From positions 663,001-727,000 of the forward strand of contig NZ_CP045420.1 of the NCBI RefSeq assembly GCF_009363795.1: a DNA stretch of 64,000 nucleotides, given 5' to 3'. Source of the stretch: Palleronia sp. THAF1. GTDB taxonomy: Bacteria > Pseudomonadota > Alphaproteobacteria > Rhodobacterales > Rhodobacteraceae. The notes beneath the pieces are model-generated. The model saw only the letters and a list, made by a program, of their open reading frames with translations, made no database searches and was not told the DNA's origin. Of the stretch, positions 8,887-17,289 are shown one piece after another (the first letter of the stretch is position 1; the number at the start of each line of letters is the position of its first letter). Made by a program: the position numbers and the translations under genes.

Positions 8887-11418
8887 ATGCAGGATCAGGT
8901 CAAGGCGCTGGTGGTCGGCGGCGGCGCGGTGGGAACCTCCATCGCCTATCATCTGGCGCGCGCCGGGTGGGACGACGTCATGCTGCTGGAGCGGGACGAG
9001 CTGACCTCCGGCTCGACCTGGCACGCCGCGGGTCTTCTGCCCTACTTCAACATGTCCTACGCGACGACGTGGATCCACGATTACTCGATCAAGTTCTACA
9101 AGTCGCTGGAAGAGGAAACCGGCCTGAACGCTGGCTTTTACGTGGTCGGCAACCTGCGCATGGCCCAGTCGAAAGAGCGCATGGACGAGTACATGCTCTA
9201 CGCCTCCACCGCCGAGTCGGTTGGCGTGCCGTTCGAGTGGATGACGCCGGGCCAGATTGCCGAGCGGTTCCCGCTTGTGCGGACCGAGGATCTGGAAGGC
9301 GCGATCTATCACCCGACCGATGGCTACATTAACCCCGCCGATGTGACGATGGCGATGGCCAAGGGCGCGCGTCAGCGCGGCGTCACGATCGAGCGGCGCT
9401 GGCAGGTCGATGGCTATGAATGGGCAGGCGATCACTGGAAGGTCACCGTGACCAAGATGGTGGAAAAGGGCGGAAACCTCATCCCCTCTGAGGAGCAGAA
9501 GGTCATCCGCGCAGAGCATGTGGTGACCGCAACCGGCAACCACGTTCAGCGCACCGCCCGGATGCTGGGGATCAAGAGCGTCGCGATTCCGGTCGAGCAC
9601 CAATATATCGTGACCGAACCCGATCCCGCACTTGTGGAGTGGCGCAAGGAGAACGGCGAACACCCCGTTCTGCGCGACGCCGATGCCAAGTGGTATGTGC
9701 GTGAAGAGCGTGGCGGCTGGATCTTGGGCCCTTACGAGCGCAACGCGCCCTCGCGCTTCCATTACGGCGTGCCCGACAGCTTCCGCGCCGACCTGTTCCC
9801 GCTCGATCTGGACCGGATCGAAGAGGAATACATGTCGATGATCCACCGGATTCCGACCTCGGAAACCGTGGGTCTCAAGGATGATTTCAACGGTCCCATC
9901 GTCTATACGCCCGATGGCAATCCGCTGATCGGCCCTGCGCCGGGTCTGCGCAACATGTGGCTGGCCGAAGGCTTCAGCTTTGGCATCACCGCCGCCGGTG
10001 GCGCGGGCAAATACCTTGCCGATATGATGGTAGAGGGCGAGGCAGAGATCGACATGGCGTCGCTTGATCCCCGTCGCTTCGGGCAGTGGACCACCACCGA
10101 ATGGTCCTCGAAGAAAGACGAGGAAGCCTACGAGCACGTCTACATCCTGCACCACCCCGACGAAGAACGCCCTGCCGCGCGCCCCCTGCGCACCGCGCCC
10201 TGCTACGACCGCATGAAGGCGCTGGGCGCGCAGTTCGGCTGCGTTAACGGGTTCGAGCGGCCCAACTACTTCGCCATCGACCCCGACACCGGCGACGTGG
10301 ACCGCAAGGGCCGTTCGGTCGTCGATTTCTCGGACCACGACTCTCGCAGCTTCCGCCGTGGCAAGTGGTGGGAGTATGCGCGCAACGAGGCGCAAGCGAT
10401 CCGCGAGACCGCGGGCCTGATCGACGCGTCGGCTTTCGCCAAGCACGTCATCAAGGGGCCTGGCGCTGCGGCGTTCTTGGACTGGTACACGACCAACCGC
10501 TTGCCGAAAGTGGGTCGCATCAACCTGACCTACGCGCTGACCGACGCCGGAACGATCCGCAGCGAATACACCATCGTGCGGCAGGCAGAAGATCAATTCT
10601 ACCTCGTCTCTGCCGGTGGCGTGGCCGACTACGACCGCGACAATCTGGCGAAGGCGATCGAGGACAAGTTCGCCGAGTTCGGCCCCATGGTCCTGCAGGA
10701 CGTCACCACGCAATACGGCTGTTTTGCGCTGGCCGGGCCAAACTCTCGCGCCATTTTGAATGAGCTGGTGCGCGACGCCGATCCCGCGACCGTCCTGTCC
10801 AACAAGCGGTTTCCGTGGCTGTCGGCCCGCGAGATCGAGCTGGGCATGGTGCCGCTGACCGCGATCCGCGTGGCTTACACCGGGGAACTGGGCTGGGAGC
10901 TGCACCACCCTGTCGAGATGCAGAACCACCTGTTCGACCGGCTGATGGAGGTGGGCGAAAAGCACGGCCTGCAACCGGTTGGCGTGCGCGCCCAGAACTG
11001 GCTTCGGCAGGAAAAGAGCTATCGCGCCTTTGGCACTGAATTGGGACGCGATGCGACGCCGTTGGAGGCCGGTCTGGACCGCTTCGTGGATATGTCAAAG
11101 GACTTCCGCGGCAAGGCGGCGATGGAGAAAACCGGCATTCGGTCGAAATGCGTCACGCTGCTGGTCGATGGTCCATCGGACGCCGATCCGTGGGGCCGTG
11201 AGGCGCTATTGCTCGACGGCGAAAAGGTTGGGCGCATGACGTCGGGCGGGTATTCGGTGGCCTTCGGCAAGTCCATCGGCATGGGCTACGTCCGCCCCGA
11301 TCTGGCGGAACCCGGCACCAAGCTGAAGGTCCGCATGTTCCGCGAGTTGTGGGACGCCGAAGTGACCGAAGACAGCCCTTACGACCCGAAGAACGAGACA
11401 ATCCGCGTTGATGGCTGA
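8887..11418 (+). CDS. FAD-dependent oxidoreductase fused to GcvT domains (dimethylglycine/sarcosine dehydrogenase-like)
   Basis: The 843-aa protein starts at the ATG at 8887 (AAGGA about 10 bp upstream); the long in-frame extension to 8683 overlaps the soeA start and is rejected. Domains: an N-terminal DAO/FAD fold (VVGGGAVGTSIAYHLARAG, then SGSTWHAAG, whose His is the covalent-FAD site in dimethylglycine and sarcosine dehydrogenases), an FAO middle domain near residue 370, and C-terminal GcvT aminomethyltransferase domains from about 430 (YTGELGWELHHP). Family members oxidatively demethylate N-methylated glycines and pass the one-carbon unit to tetrahydrofolate. It is divergent from soeA with about 170 bp between. 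The substrate cannot be told from sequence, as Roseobacters carry many paralogues. Confidence 0.8.
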   Translation: MQDQVKALVVGGGAVGTSIAYHLARAGWDDVMLLERDELTSGSTWHAAGLLPYFNMSYATTWIHDYSIKFYKSLEEETGLNAGFYVVGNLRMAQSKERMDEYMLYASTAESVGVPFEWMTPGQIAERFPLVRTEDLEGAIYHPTDGYINPADVTMAMAKGARQRGVTIERRWQVDGYEWAGDHWKVTVTKMVEKGGNLIPSEEQKVIRAEHVVTATGNHVQRTARMLGIKSVAIPVEHQYIVTEPDPALVEWRKENGEHPVLRDADAKWYVREERGGWILGPYERNAPSRFHYGVPDSFRADLFPLDLDRIEEEYMSMIHRIPTSETVGLKDDFNGPIVYTPDGNPLIGPAPGLRNMWLAEGFSFGITAAGGAGKYLADMMVEGEAEIDMASLDPRRFGQWTTTEWSSKKDEEAYEHVYILHHPDEERPAARPLRTAPCYDRMKALGAQFGCVNGFERPNYFAIDPDTGDVDRKGRSVVDFSDHDSRSFRRGKWWEYARNEAQAIRETAGLIDASAFAKHVIKGPGAAAFLDWYTTNRLPKVGRINLTYALTDAGTIRSEYTIVRQAEDQFYLVSAGGVADYDRDNLAKAIEDKFAEFGPMVLQDVTTQYGCFALAGPNSRAILNELVRDADPATVLSNKRFPWLSAREIELGMVPLTAIRVAYTGELGWELHHPVEMQNHLFDRLMEVGEKHGLQPVGVRAQNWLRQEKSYRAFGTELGRDATPLEAGLDRFVDMSKDFRGKAAMEKTGIRSKCVTLLVDGPSDADPWGREALLLDGEKVGRMTSGGYSVAFGKSIGMGYVRPDLAEPGTKLKVRMFRELWDAEVTEDSPYDPKNETIRVDG

Positions 11419-11422
11419 GGCT

Positions 11423-11484
11423 GCGGGGGCTCTGCCCCCGCGCCCTTACGGGCGCTCCCCCGAGATATTTCCGGAACGGTGAAG
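11423..11484 (+). repeat. Full-length family-1 palindromic repeat
   Basis: The element contains two consecutive hairpins. The first has arms GCGGGGGC and GCCCCCGC around TCT. The second has arms GCGCCC and GGGCGC around TTAC. A tail CCCCCGAGATATTTCC followed by GGAACGGTGAAGG comes next. It lies right after the stop codon of the dehydrogenase gene, where it could also act as a transcription or mRNA-end structure. Copies recur inside xdhA and xdhB. Confidence 0.75.
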
Positions 11485-11526
11485 GGCAGGGTTGCGCGCA
11501 GGGCGCGTTCGGAAGCAAGTGAGTGT

Positions 11527-12345
11527 ATGCGCCGTGTCCTGACCACCCTTGCCCTTTTGCTTGTTGCCGCCGCGGCTCTGCTTGCGGCACGGCAGAATGA
11601 TCTGCTGACCGACCGCGCGCAGGGCTACGCGCAATCCATCGCGGTGAATGCGTCGGCCACCTACATCACCCTTCGCACGCTCAACGCATTTCTGTCGGCG
11701 GCGCAGGAGATCGAGGTGGGGGTGTCTCTTGTCGGGCAGGGTTCTGCCCAACCCTTGAAGACGCTGGAACCGATCGACGACACCATCGAGCGGATCGCGG
11801 ATGTGGTGTTCTGGGTCATGCTGGCCTCTGGCACACTGGCCGTGGCACTGGGGCCGGTGTCAACGATCGGGCTTGTGATGCTGTCCGCCGCCGCCGGGCT
11901 CTGGGCGGGCGTCGCGGCCTCTGGGCGGGCGAATCCCTTGGGTGGGGTGCCCCGGCAGCTGGCGGTGTACGGCGGGTTCTTGGGCTTGGCTTTGCCGCTT
12001 GCCTTCGCGGTCGCCGATCCCCTGTCGGACCGGCTGACCGATGCAACATGGGAGGCACAAACCCGCATCGTGCAGGAGATTACCGCGACGGTGGACACGC
12101 TGCCGGTGGACGAGGGACTGCGCGACAAGATCGCCCGTTACACGACGCTTGCCGAAAACCTGTGGAACCGTGCGGACGACTTGATCGCCAGCCTGCTGAC
12201 ACTTTTGGCGGTTTTTATCTTCAAGGTGGTGGTCCTGCCGATCCTGCTGATGGGCGGTCTGCTCGTGATCGCGCGGGGGCTTGCGCGACCTACGCGATCC
12301 GTCGTTGCGCCAGCCACGATTGCCACTGACCCGCCGACCCGTTGA
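11527..12345 (+). CDS. Membrane protein of unknown function
   Basis: The protein has 272 aa from the ATG at 11527 (MRRVLTTLALLLVAAAALL). An N-terminal hydrophobic segment is followed by a soluble stretch. Then come two to three membrane segments in the middle (about residues 90-170), a polar region, and a last long hydrophobic segment near the C-terminus (LIASLLTLLAVFIFKVVVLPILLMG, given here only as a location marker at about residues 220-250). I recognise no domain. Its 3' end overlaps the convergent GH25 gene by 56 bp. Confidence 0.65.
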   Translation: MRRVLTTLALLLVAAAALLAARQNDLLTDRAQGYAQSIAVNASATYITLRTLNAFLSAAQEIEVGVSLVGQGSAQPLKTLEPIDDTIERIADVVFWVMLASGTLAVALGPVSTIGLVMLSAAAGLWAGVAASGRANPLGGVPRQLAVYGGFLGLALPLAFAVADPLSDRLTDATWEAQTRIVQEITATVDTLPVDEGLRDKIARYTTLAENLWNRADDLIASLLTLLAVFIFKVVVLPILLMGGLLVIARGLARPTRSVVAPATIATDPPTR

Positions 12346-13078
12346 AGCAGTTCAGGTCGATATTGCCGCGAATGCCGTCGATCCGACCCGTCCCCGAATA
12401 CTGCCAGAACCGCCATGGCGTGCCGGGATAGACCTGCTGCACCGGCTCCGCCGTGGCGCGCAGCCACAACTCGGTTCCGACACGGTCGATCTGGGTTTCG
12501 CGGAAGAACTCCGGCGTGGCGTAGATGATCGGCTGTTGGCCGTAGTGCCGCCCAACGATGGACAGGAACCGCCGCGCGCGGTCCTGTACCTCTGCCGCCG
12601 GTGGGCGGACCGTGCAGGTGGGAGAGAAGGGGGTCCATTCCAGATCCAGCACATGCGGCAGGTCGCCTGACCGACGCGGCACGTTCTGGATGAACCAGCG
12701 TGCCTGCTGTTCAATGTCAGAGCACCAGTAGATGAAGTGATAGGCCCCAACCGCCACGCCCGCGCGCGCCGCGTCGTCATGGTGGCGGGAGAACATGTGG
12801 TCGACCACATCGATGCCCTCGGTCGCCTTGATCCAGGCGAAGTTCACGCCGGCGGCGCGGATGCGGGGCCAGTCGATCTCTCCCTGCCATTTCGACAGGT
12901 CGATGCCGTGGATCGGATAGGCGTCCGGACCGCGCGCGCCCCAATCCACCGGGTCGGCATCACCGAAATCACGCCGGGTCACAGGCGCTCCGATGGCGGC
13001 GGGGGCAGAGCGCATAGAGGTCGGCCCGCCGCAGGCGGACAGGGCAAAGGCGGACGACAGAAAGGCACGACGGTACAT
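12290..13078 (-). CDS. GH25 muramidase (lysozyme-like) lipoprotein
   Basis: The 262-aa protein starts with MYRRAFLSSAFALSACGG, a lipoprotein signal with lipobox LSAC, so it should be membrane-anchored outside the cytoplasm. The GH25 fold follows: GIDLSKWQGEIDW (first catalytic Asp), FAWIKATEG, GAYHFIYW, and VLDLEW carrying the acidic catalytic pair. GH25 enzymes cleave the MurNAc-GlcNAc bond of peptidoglycan. It may serve cell-wall turnover. The 3' end overlaps the convergent membrane-protein gene. Confidence 0.88.
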   Translation of the reverse strand: MYRRAFLSSAFALSACGGPTSMRSAPAAIGAPVTRRDFGDADPVDWGARGPDAYPIHGIDLSKWQGEIDWPRIRAAGVNFAWIKATEGIDVVDHMFSRHHDDAARAGVAVGAYHFIYWCSDIEQQARWFIQNVPRRSGDLPHVLDLEWTPFSPTCTVRPPAAEVQDRARRFLSIVGRHYGQQPIIYATPEFFRETQIDRVGTELWLRATAEPVQQVYPGTPWRFWQYSGTGRIDGIRGNIDLNCFNGSAGQWQSWLAQRRIA

Positions 13079-13153
13079 ATGGCAAACCTGCTCGGGGTGT
13101 TTTTTCCGCGCAGCCTAGCCATGCGTCGACCTGCGTCCATCAACATCTTCGTG

Positions 13154-14245
13154 TCAGCCGGAAACCGCCGTCTGCACCAAGCGCTCCGGATCGAGCGCAG
13201 TGCTTGCCTGCGCGCCCAAGGCCGGTGCGCGGCCATCGACGCGTTCTGCCAGATGACGGGCGGCGGCAGGGGCGGTCTGGAAGCCGTAACCGCCCTGACC
13301 GGCAAGCCACCAGAAGCCGGGTGCACGCGGGTCTGGGCCGATTACCAGCGTCTTGTCGTGGGCAAACGTGCGCAGGCCTGCCCAACTGTGCAGGGGGCGC
13401 GTGACCTCTTCGGTGACGGCGTCCTGATACCGGGCCAGCCCCTCGGCCAGCACCATGTCGTCGGCCCATGCGTCGCCGGGGTCGACCGGGTCGGCATCGG
13501 CGGGAGAGACCAGCCAGCGGCCCGCATCGGGCTTGGCGTACCACGCCTCGCCAACCTCTTCGACAAAGGGCCAGTCGCTCACATCGTGCCCACCGGGCGC
13601 TGCCAATTGCGCAACCGAGCGGCGATGTGGGATCAGTCTCAACGCCTCCAGACCCGCCATCGTGGCGACCGTGTCGGCCCAAGCTCCGGCGGCGTTCACG
13701 ACGTTTGCCGCACGCGCCGCGCCACTGTTCCACGTGATCTGCCAGCCGCCATCGCCGTGCGCGATGCCAGTCACCCGCGCACCTGTTTCGATCCGTGCCC
13801 CCTGAGCCAAGGCGCGGCGTCGGTAGGTCTGGATCAGAAGATCGGTGTCCAGATCCCACGCGGGCAAGGTTGCTGCGTCGGCAAGCCAGTCGGGGTTCAG
13901 AATTGGCAGGATGTCCACCGCGTCGTCCGGACCGATCCGCGTCAGCCCAAGCTCCGCAACATCCGCATCGAACGCATCGCGTTTGCTGTCCGGTGCAACC
14001 ACAAGAAACCGACGCGGCGACAGAACACCCGCCGCCTCATGCGCATCGGCGCTCGCTTCGTTCATCGCCCGCACGACAGCGTTACCATAGCACGGAAGAA
14101 ACATCGCCGCCGACCGGCCAGAGGCGTGGTAGCCCAGCTGTTGCTCTGCCTCAAACAGCAGCACCGATCCCAAGGCAGACAGTTCCGCCGCCGCTGAGAC
14201 GCCCGCCACTCCGCCGCCGATGATGGCGAAATCGACGGAACTCAC
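13154..14245 (-). CDS. FAD-dependent DAO-family oxidoreductase (glycine/D-amino-acid oxidase type)
   Basis: The protein has 363 aa from a GTG at 14245; GTGA (14242-14245) overlaps the stop of the aldo/keto reductase gene, indicating translational coupling. The N-terminal dinucleotide fold is VDFAIIGGGVAGVSAAAEL. HASGRSAAMF near residue 45, VVNAAGAWAD near 190 and GFWWLAGQGGYGFQTAP near 320 are typical of DAO oxidases. These deaminate amino acids or related amines with FAD, releasing H2O2 or feeding electrons elsewhere. The substrate is unknown. Confidence 0.8.
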   Translation of the reverse strand: MSSVDFAIIGGGVAGVSAAAELSALGSVLLFEAEQQLGYHASGRSAAMFLPCYGNAVVRAMNEASADAHEAAGVLSPRRFLVVAPDSKRDAFDADVAELGLTRIGPDDAVDILPILNPDWLADAATLPAWDLDTDLLIQTYRRRALAQGARIETGARVTGIAHGDGGWQITWNSGAARAANVVNAAGAWADTVATMAGLEALRLIPHRRSVAQLAAPGGHDVSDWPFVEEVGEAWYAKPDAGRWLVSPADADPVDPGDAWADDMVLAEGLARYQDAVTEEVTRPLHSWAGLRTFAHDKTLVIGPDPRAPGFWWLAGQGGYGFQTAPAAARHLAERVDGRAPALGAQASTALDPERLVQTAVSG

Positions 14246-15177
14246 GCTTCTTCCAGACGATCCGTGGCGGGTGCGGGCTGGCGAGACAGGGCAGTCACGC
14301 GTGCCTCCAGATCGTCGTCCCAATCCACCTGCAAGGCGTCCAGTGACGGAAGCAGTTGCTCGACCGACCGGGCAGAGGCGATGGGCGCCGTCACGCCGGG
14401 CCGGTGCATCGCCCAAGCGACGGCCAGCGTCGCCGGATCGGTACGCATTTGGCGCGCAACGGTAGCCAGATCGGCGGCAGTGTGGTGCATCCAGTCGGGG
14501 CCATAGCGCTTGGCGTATATCTCGCTTTCGAGCAGACGGCCCTCTTGCCCGCCCGCGCGGTACTTGCCGGTCAGCAGGCCGCCACCCAGCGGCGAGTAGG
14601 GGTAGCAGTCGATTTCCTGATCCACGCACATCGGTAGCAATTCCACCTCGACCTGCCGTTTCACAATGTTCAGCATCGGCTGGATGGCGTCGATGCGAAT
14701 GTCGAATTTTGTGGCGACCGACTGTGCCTTCATCACCTGCCAGGCGGCGAAGTTGGATACGCCGATATGGCGGATCAGCCCGTCGGACTTCAGAGCGGCC
14801 AGCGCTTCGAAGCTTTCTTCCAGCGGGGTCTCGTCGTCGAAACGGTGTAAGTAGAACAGGTCAATCACATCGATCCCTAATCGCGTGCGACTTTCCTCAC
14901 AGCTTTCGGTAATCGAGGCGGCAGAATTGCCGCGCTTTGAGTCGGCCTTCGTCGCGATGATCAGCCTGTCGCGTTCGGACTGAATCAATTTGCCCAGAAT
15001 TTCTTCTGATCTGCCCTCGTTGTAGACGTAGGCAGTGTCGAACATGTTCAAACCGCGCTCTCGAGAGGCGCGGAACAAATCGCGGGATGCGGCTTCGTCG
15101 GCTTTCCCGCCGAATTGCATGGCGCCGAAAGACAAGGCGGAGGGGGCGGAGCCGTCGGGGGCGGTAATTTTGCTCAT
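14242..15177 (-). CDS. Aldo/keto reductase
   Basis: The protein has 311 aa from the ATG at 15177 (MSKITAPDGSAPSALSFG). Family features are MFDTAYVYNEGRSEEILGK (catalytic Asp and Tyr), KADSKRGNS (catalytic Lys), YLHRFDD (His), and a C-terminal cofactor region APIASARSVEQL. It would reduce aldehydes or ketones with NADPH. It is the first gene of a two-gene unit with the DAO oxidase and divergent from the VWA pair. The substrate is unknown. Confidence 0.85.
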   Translation of the reverse strand: MSKITAPDGSAPSALSFGAMQFGGKADEAASRDLFRASRERGLNMFDTAYVYNEGRSEEILGKLIQSERDRLIIATKADSKRGNSAASITESCEESRTRLGIDVIDLFYLHRFDDETPLEESFEALAALKSDGLIRHIGVSNFAAWQVMKAQSVATKFDIRIDAIQPMLNIVKRQVEVELLPMCVDQEIDCYPYSPLGGGLLTGKYRAGGQEGRLLESEIYAKRYGPDWMHHTAADLATVARQMRTDPATLAVAWAMHRPGVTAPIASARSVEQLLPSLDALQVDWDDDLEARVTALSRQPAPATDRLEEA

Positions 15178-15266
15178 GTCGCAGTTTGGGGCGATCCGGG
15201 CCTGTCCCGCAAGGTGACGACGCAACGCAGTGGACGCGCAGGCGGTCCGGTGGCAGGGTTCCGCCC

Positions 15267-15941
15267 ATGCGTACTGCCATAGCCATGTTATTGTGCCTGA
15301 CCCAACCGCTTTCGGCGGCGGAAAACTGCACGGAAGACGCGATGATCGTGTTCGATGGGTCCGGGTCCATGGGTGAGATGGGATTCAACATGCTCTCGAC
15401 CCCCCGCATATTCGAGGCGCGAGAGGCCATGGCCCGCGCCGTTCCTCCCATCGCCGCGCAACGAAAGCTGGGTTTGATCGTCTACGGCCCCGGCCCGGTC
15501 CCCTGCGGCGGTGTCGATTTGCGGTTCGCGCCGATCCCGAATGCCGCGCCGCATGTGCTGGGCGCAATCGAAAGCCTGCAACCGCGTGGCGAGACGCCTC
15601 TGACCGAAGCGGTCGTCGCCGCCGCGCGCGTTCTGGGTCATCCTGAAAAACCGGGCACCGTCGTGCTCGTGACCGATGGCAAAGAGACCTGCGGCGGCGC
15701 GACCTGTCAGGTCGCCGCCGATCTGGCCGCTGAGGGCGATGGGCTGACCATCCACGTGATCGGCTTCCGCGTGCAGGGCGAGCACTTCCAATATGACGAA
15801 GGCTACGGCACCGGCACCAGCGTTGCCGACTGCATGGCCGAAGCGACCGGTGGCCAGTATATCGCCGCCGCCAATGCTGACGATCTGGCGGCTGCCATGG
15901 CGATCACGTTGGGATGTCCCATCTACGGTGCGCTGGAATGA
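15267..15941 (+). CDS. Secreted von Willebrand factor A domain protein (first of a pair)
   Basis: The protein has 224 aa from the ATG at 15267, which opens a Sec signal peptide (MRTAIAMLLCLTQPLSAAE). The VWA domain shows a complete MIDAS: VFDGSGSM (DxSxS), GETPLTE (Thr), and VTDGKETC (Asp). Several cysteines (CTEDAM, CGG, TCGGATC, DCMAEA) suggest disulfides, fitting a periplasmic or extracellular location. VWA domains bind proteins through a metal ion. The stop overlaps the start of the next gene (ATGA, 15938-15941), and the two products are clearly paralogous. Confidence 0.8.
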   Translation: MRTAIAMLLCLTQPLSAAENCTEDAMIVFDGSGSMGEMGFNMLSTPRIFEAREAMARAVPPIAAQRKLGLIVYGPGPVPCGGVDLRFAPIPNAAPHVLGAIESLQPRGETPLTEAVVAAARVLGHPEKPGTVVLVTDGKETCGGATCQVAADLAAEGDGLTIHVIGFRVQGEHFQYDEGYGTGTSVADCMAEATGGQYIAAANADDLAAAMAITLGCPIYGALE

Positions 15942-16636
15942 GGGCGCTGGCCGGGGCGCTTGCCTTGGCCACTTTGCCCGGCCTTGCGCTGGGCAGGTGC
16001 ATCGACGACGCGATGATCGTGCTGGACGGCTCGGGCTCTATGGCGCGGTCGGGCTACGCGCTGAATGCCGCTCCCCGCATCGATCAGGCCCGCGATGCGT
16101 TGGAGCGCGCGCTGCCGCTTGTGCTGCCCTCGCGCCCACTTGGCCTGCTGACCTACGGAGCCGGGCAGGGCGGTCCGTGCGACAGCATACGCGTGCGCGT
16201 TCCGCCCGCGCCGGGCACCGCCGAGACAATCTTGTCCGAGACGCGTAGCATTGCGCCCCAAGGGGACACGCCGCTTGCGGATGCCGTGGCAACGGCGGCG
16301 GCGGTTCTGGAACACACCAAGCAGCCCGCGACCATCGTTGTCGTCACCGATGGTCTGGACACCTGCAGCGGATCGGTCTGCACCACCGCGCGCATCTTGG
16401 CGAACGAGGGGCAGGACACAGCGATCCATGTCGTCTATTTCCGCACGCCCGGAGACATCTTGGCCAGCGACGAACAACTGTGGCGCACGCCGCCGGGCTG
16501 CTTGGCCTACTACACCGGCGCAGAGTTCATCCGCGTGACGGACGTGGACGAGCTGACCCGCGCGCTGTCGCTGACGCTGGCGTGTCCTCTGTTCAGCAAG
16601 ACCCAACCGGCGATATCATCCCGCCGGAAGGGCTGA
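15938..16636 (+). CDS. Secreted von Willebrand factor A domain protein (second of a pair)
   Basis: The protein has 232 aa from the ATG at 15938, again with a signal peptide (MRALAGALALATLPGLALG). The MIDAS is VLDGSGSM, GDTPLAD and VTDGLDTC. It aligns along its whole length with the upstream gene, including the Cys pattern (CIDDAM, CSGSVC, the C-terminal LACPLF against LGCPIY), so the pair arose by tandem duplication. Partners and function are unknown. Confidence 0.8.
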   Translation: MRALAGALALATLPGLALGRCIDDAMIVLDGSGSMARSGYALNAAPRIDQARDALERALPLVLPSRPLGLLTYGAGQGGPCDSIRVRVPPAPGTAETILSETRSIAPQGDTPLADAVATAAAVLEHTKQPATIVVVTDGLDTCSGSVCTTARILANEGQDTAIHVVYFRTPGDILASDEQLWRTPPGCLAYYTGAEFIRVTDVDELTRALSLTLACPLFSKTQPAISSRRKG

Positions 16637-16648
16637 CGTCTAGCAGCC

Positions 16649-17128
16649 TCAGGCCGCGGCATAGCTGTTGAAGACCTCTGTCGTGCCATCGGGCAGGATC
16701 AGGTGAACGTCATAGGCGTCGCGCTGGCTCTCGGGGCCCATTCCAGGCGACCCGTAGGGCATTCCGGGCACGGTCAGTCCGATCGCATCTGGACGGTCTA
16801 CCAGTAGCGTCCGAATGTCGGCCACCGGCACGTGACCTTCGACGACGTATCTGTCCACCGTGGCGGTGTGGCACGATGTCATGCCCGCAGGTAGGCCACT
16901 GTCGATCTTGTGCTGGCGCAGGGTGGCGTGATCGGCGTTCGTGACCTCGACGGTAAAACCTTCTGCGCGGAGTATCTCTATCCAGTCAGCGCAACAGCCG
17001 CAGCTAGGATCCTTCATCACGTGGACGGTAGTGGTTTGGGCCATGGCGCGGACCGGCAACCACGCTGTCATCACGGCAGCGCCACCAAGGGCCAAGACAT
17101 TGCGGCGGGTCATCGTGGAGCGGCTCAT
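16649..17128 (-). CDS. DUF411 metal-binding protein with Tat-like signal
   Basis: The protein has 159 aa from the ATG at 17128. The N-terminus MSRSTMTRRNVLALGGAAV resembles a twin-arginine leader ending at AMA. The DUF411 core follows: VHVMKDPSCGCCADWIEIL with a CGCC cysteine cluster, SCHTATVDRYVVEGHVP, and VPGMPYGSPGM. DUF411 proteins are small periplasmic proteins linked to copper or other metal handling. It converges on the VWA pair and precedes nothing obviously related. Confidence 0.8.
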   Translation of the reverse strand: MSRSTMTRRNVLALGGAAVMTAWLPVRAMAQTTTVHVMKDPSCGCCADWIEILRAEGFTVEVTNADHATLRQHKIDSGLPAGMTSCHTATVDRYVVEGHVPVADIRTLLVDRPDAIGLTVPGMPYGSPGMGPESQRDAYDVHLILPDGTTEVFNSYAAA

Positions 17129-17242
17129 GGGACGTTTCCTTGGGTGCGGTTCATTCATCGACCATATAGTCGGTGACCGCGCCACCGGAACCCCGCGCGC
17201 GGAACCCCGCCTGCACCTATCGCCGCATGGTCTGGAACGGCA

Positions 17243-17268
17243 AGGGGCCACCCGCATGGATGGCCCCT
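17243..17268 (-). terminator. Hairpin terminator of the xdh/nucleoside-transport operon
   Basis: On the minus strand, 11-bp arms AGGGGCCATCC and GGGTGGCCCCT (one G-T pair) enclose ATGC. The structure lies about 22 bp after the stop of the BMP-protein gene and is followed by TTGCCGTT, a weak U-tract. The same shape closes the sodC gene. Confidence 0.6.
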
Positions 17269-17289
17269 CGATAATCAGACAGCGGTCGA

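Noticed and set aside
8848-10974. A 708-codon minus-strand frame opposite the dimethylglycine dehydrogenase-like gene
   Set aside because: The plus-strand protein has clear DAO and GcvT motifs; the minus frame has none.
13154-14629. A longer start for the DAO-family oxidase
   Set aside because: The extension overlaps the aldo/keto reductase in another frame. The GTG at 14245 gives the normal FAD-fold start and a GTGA overlap typical of this genome.
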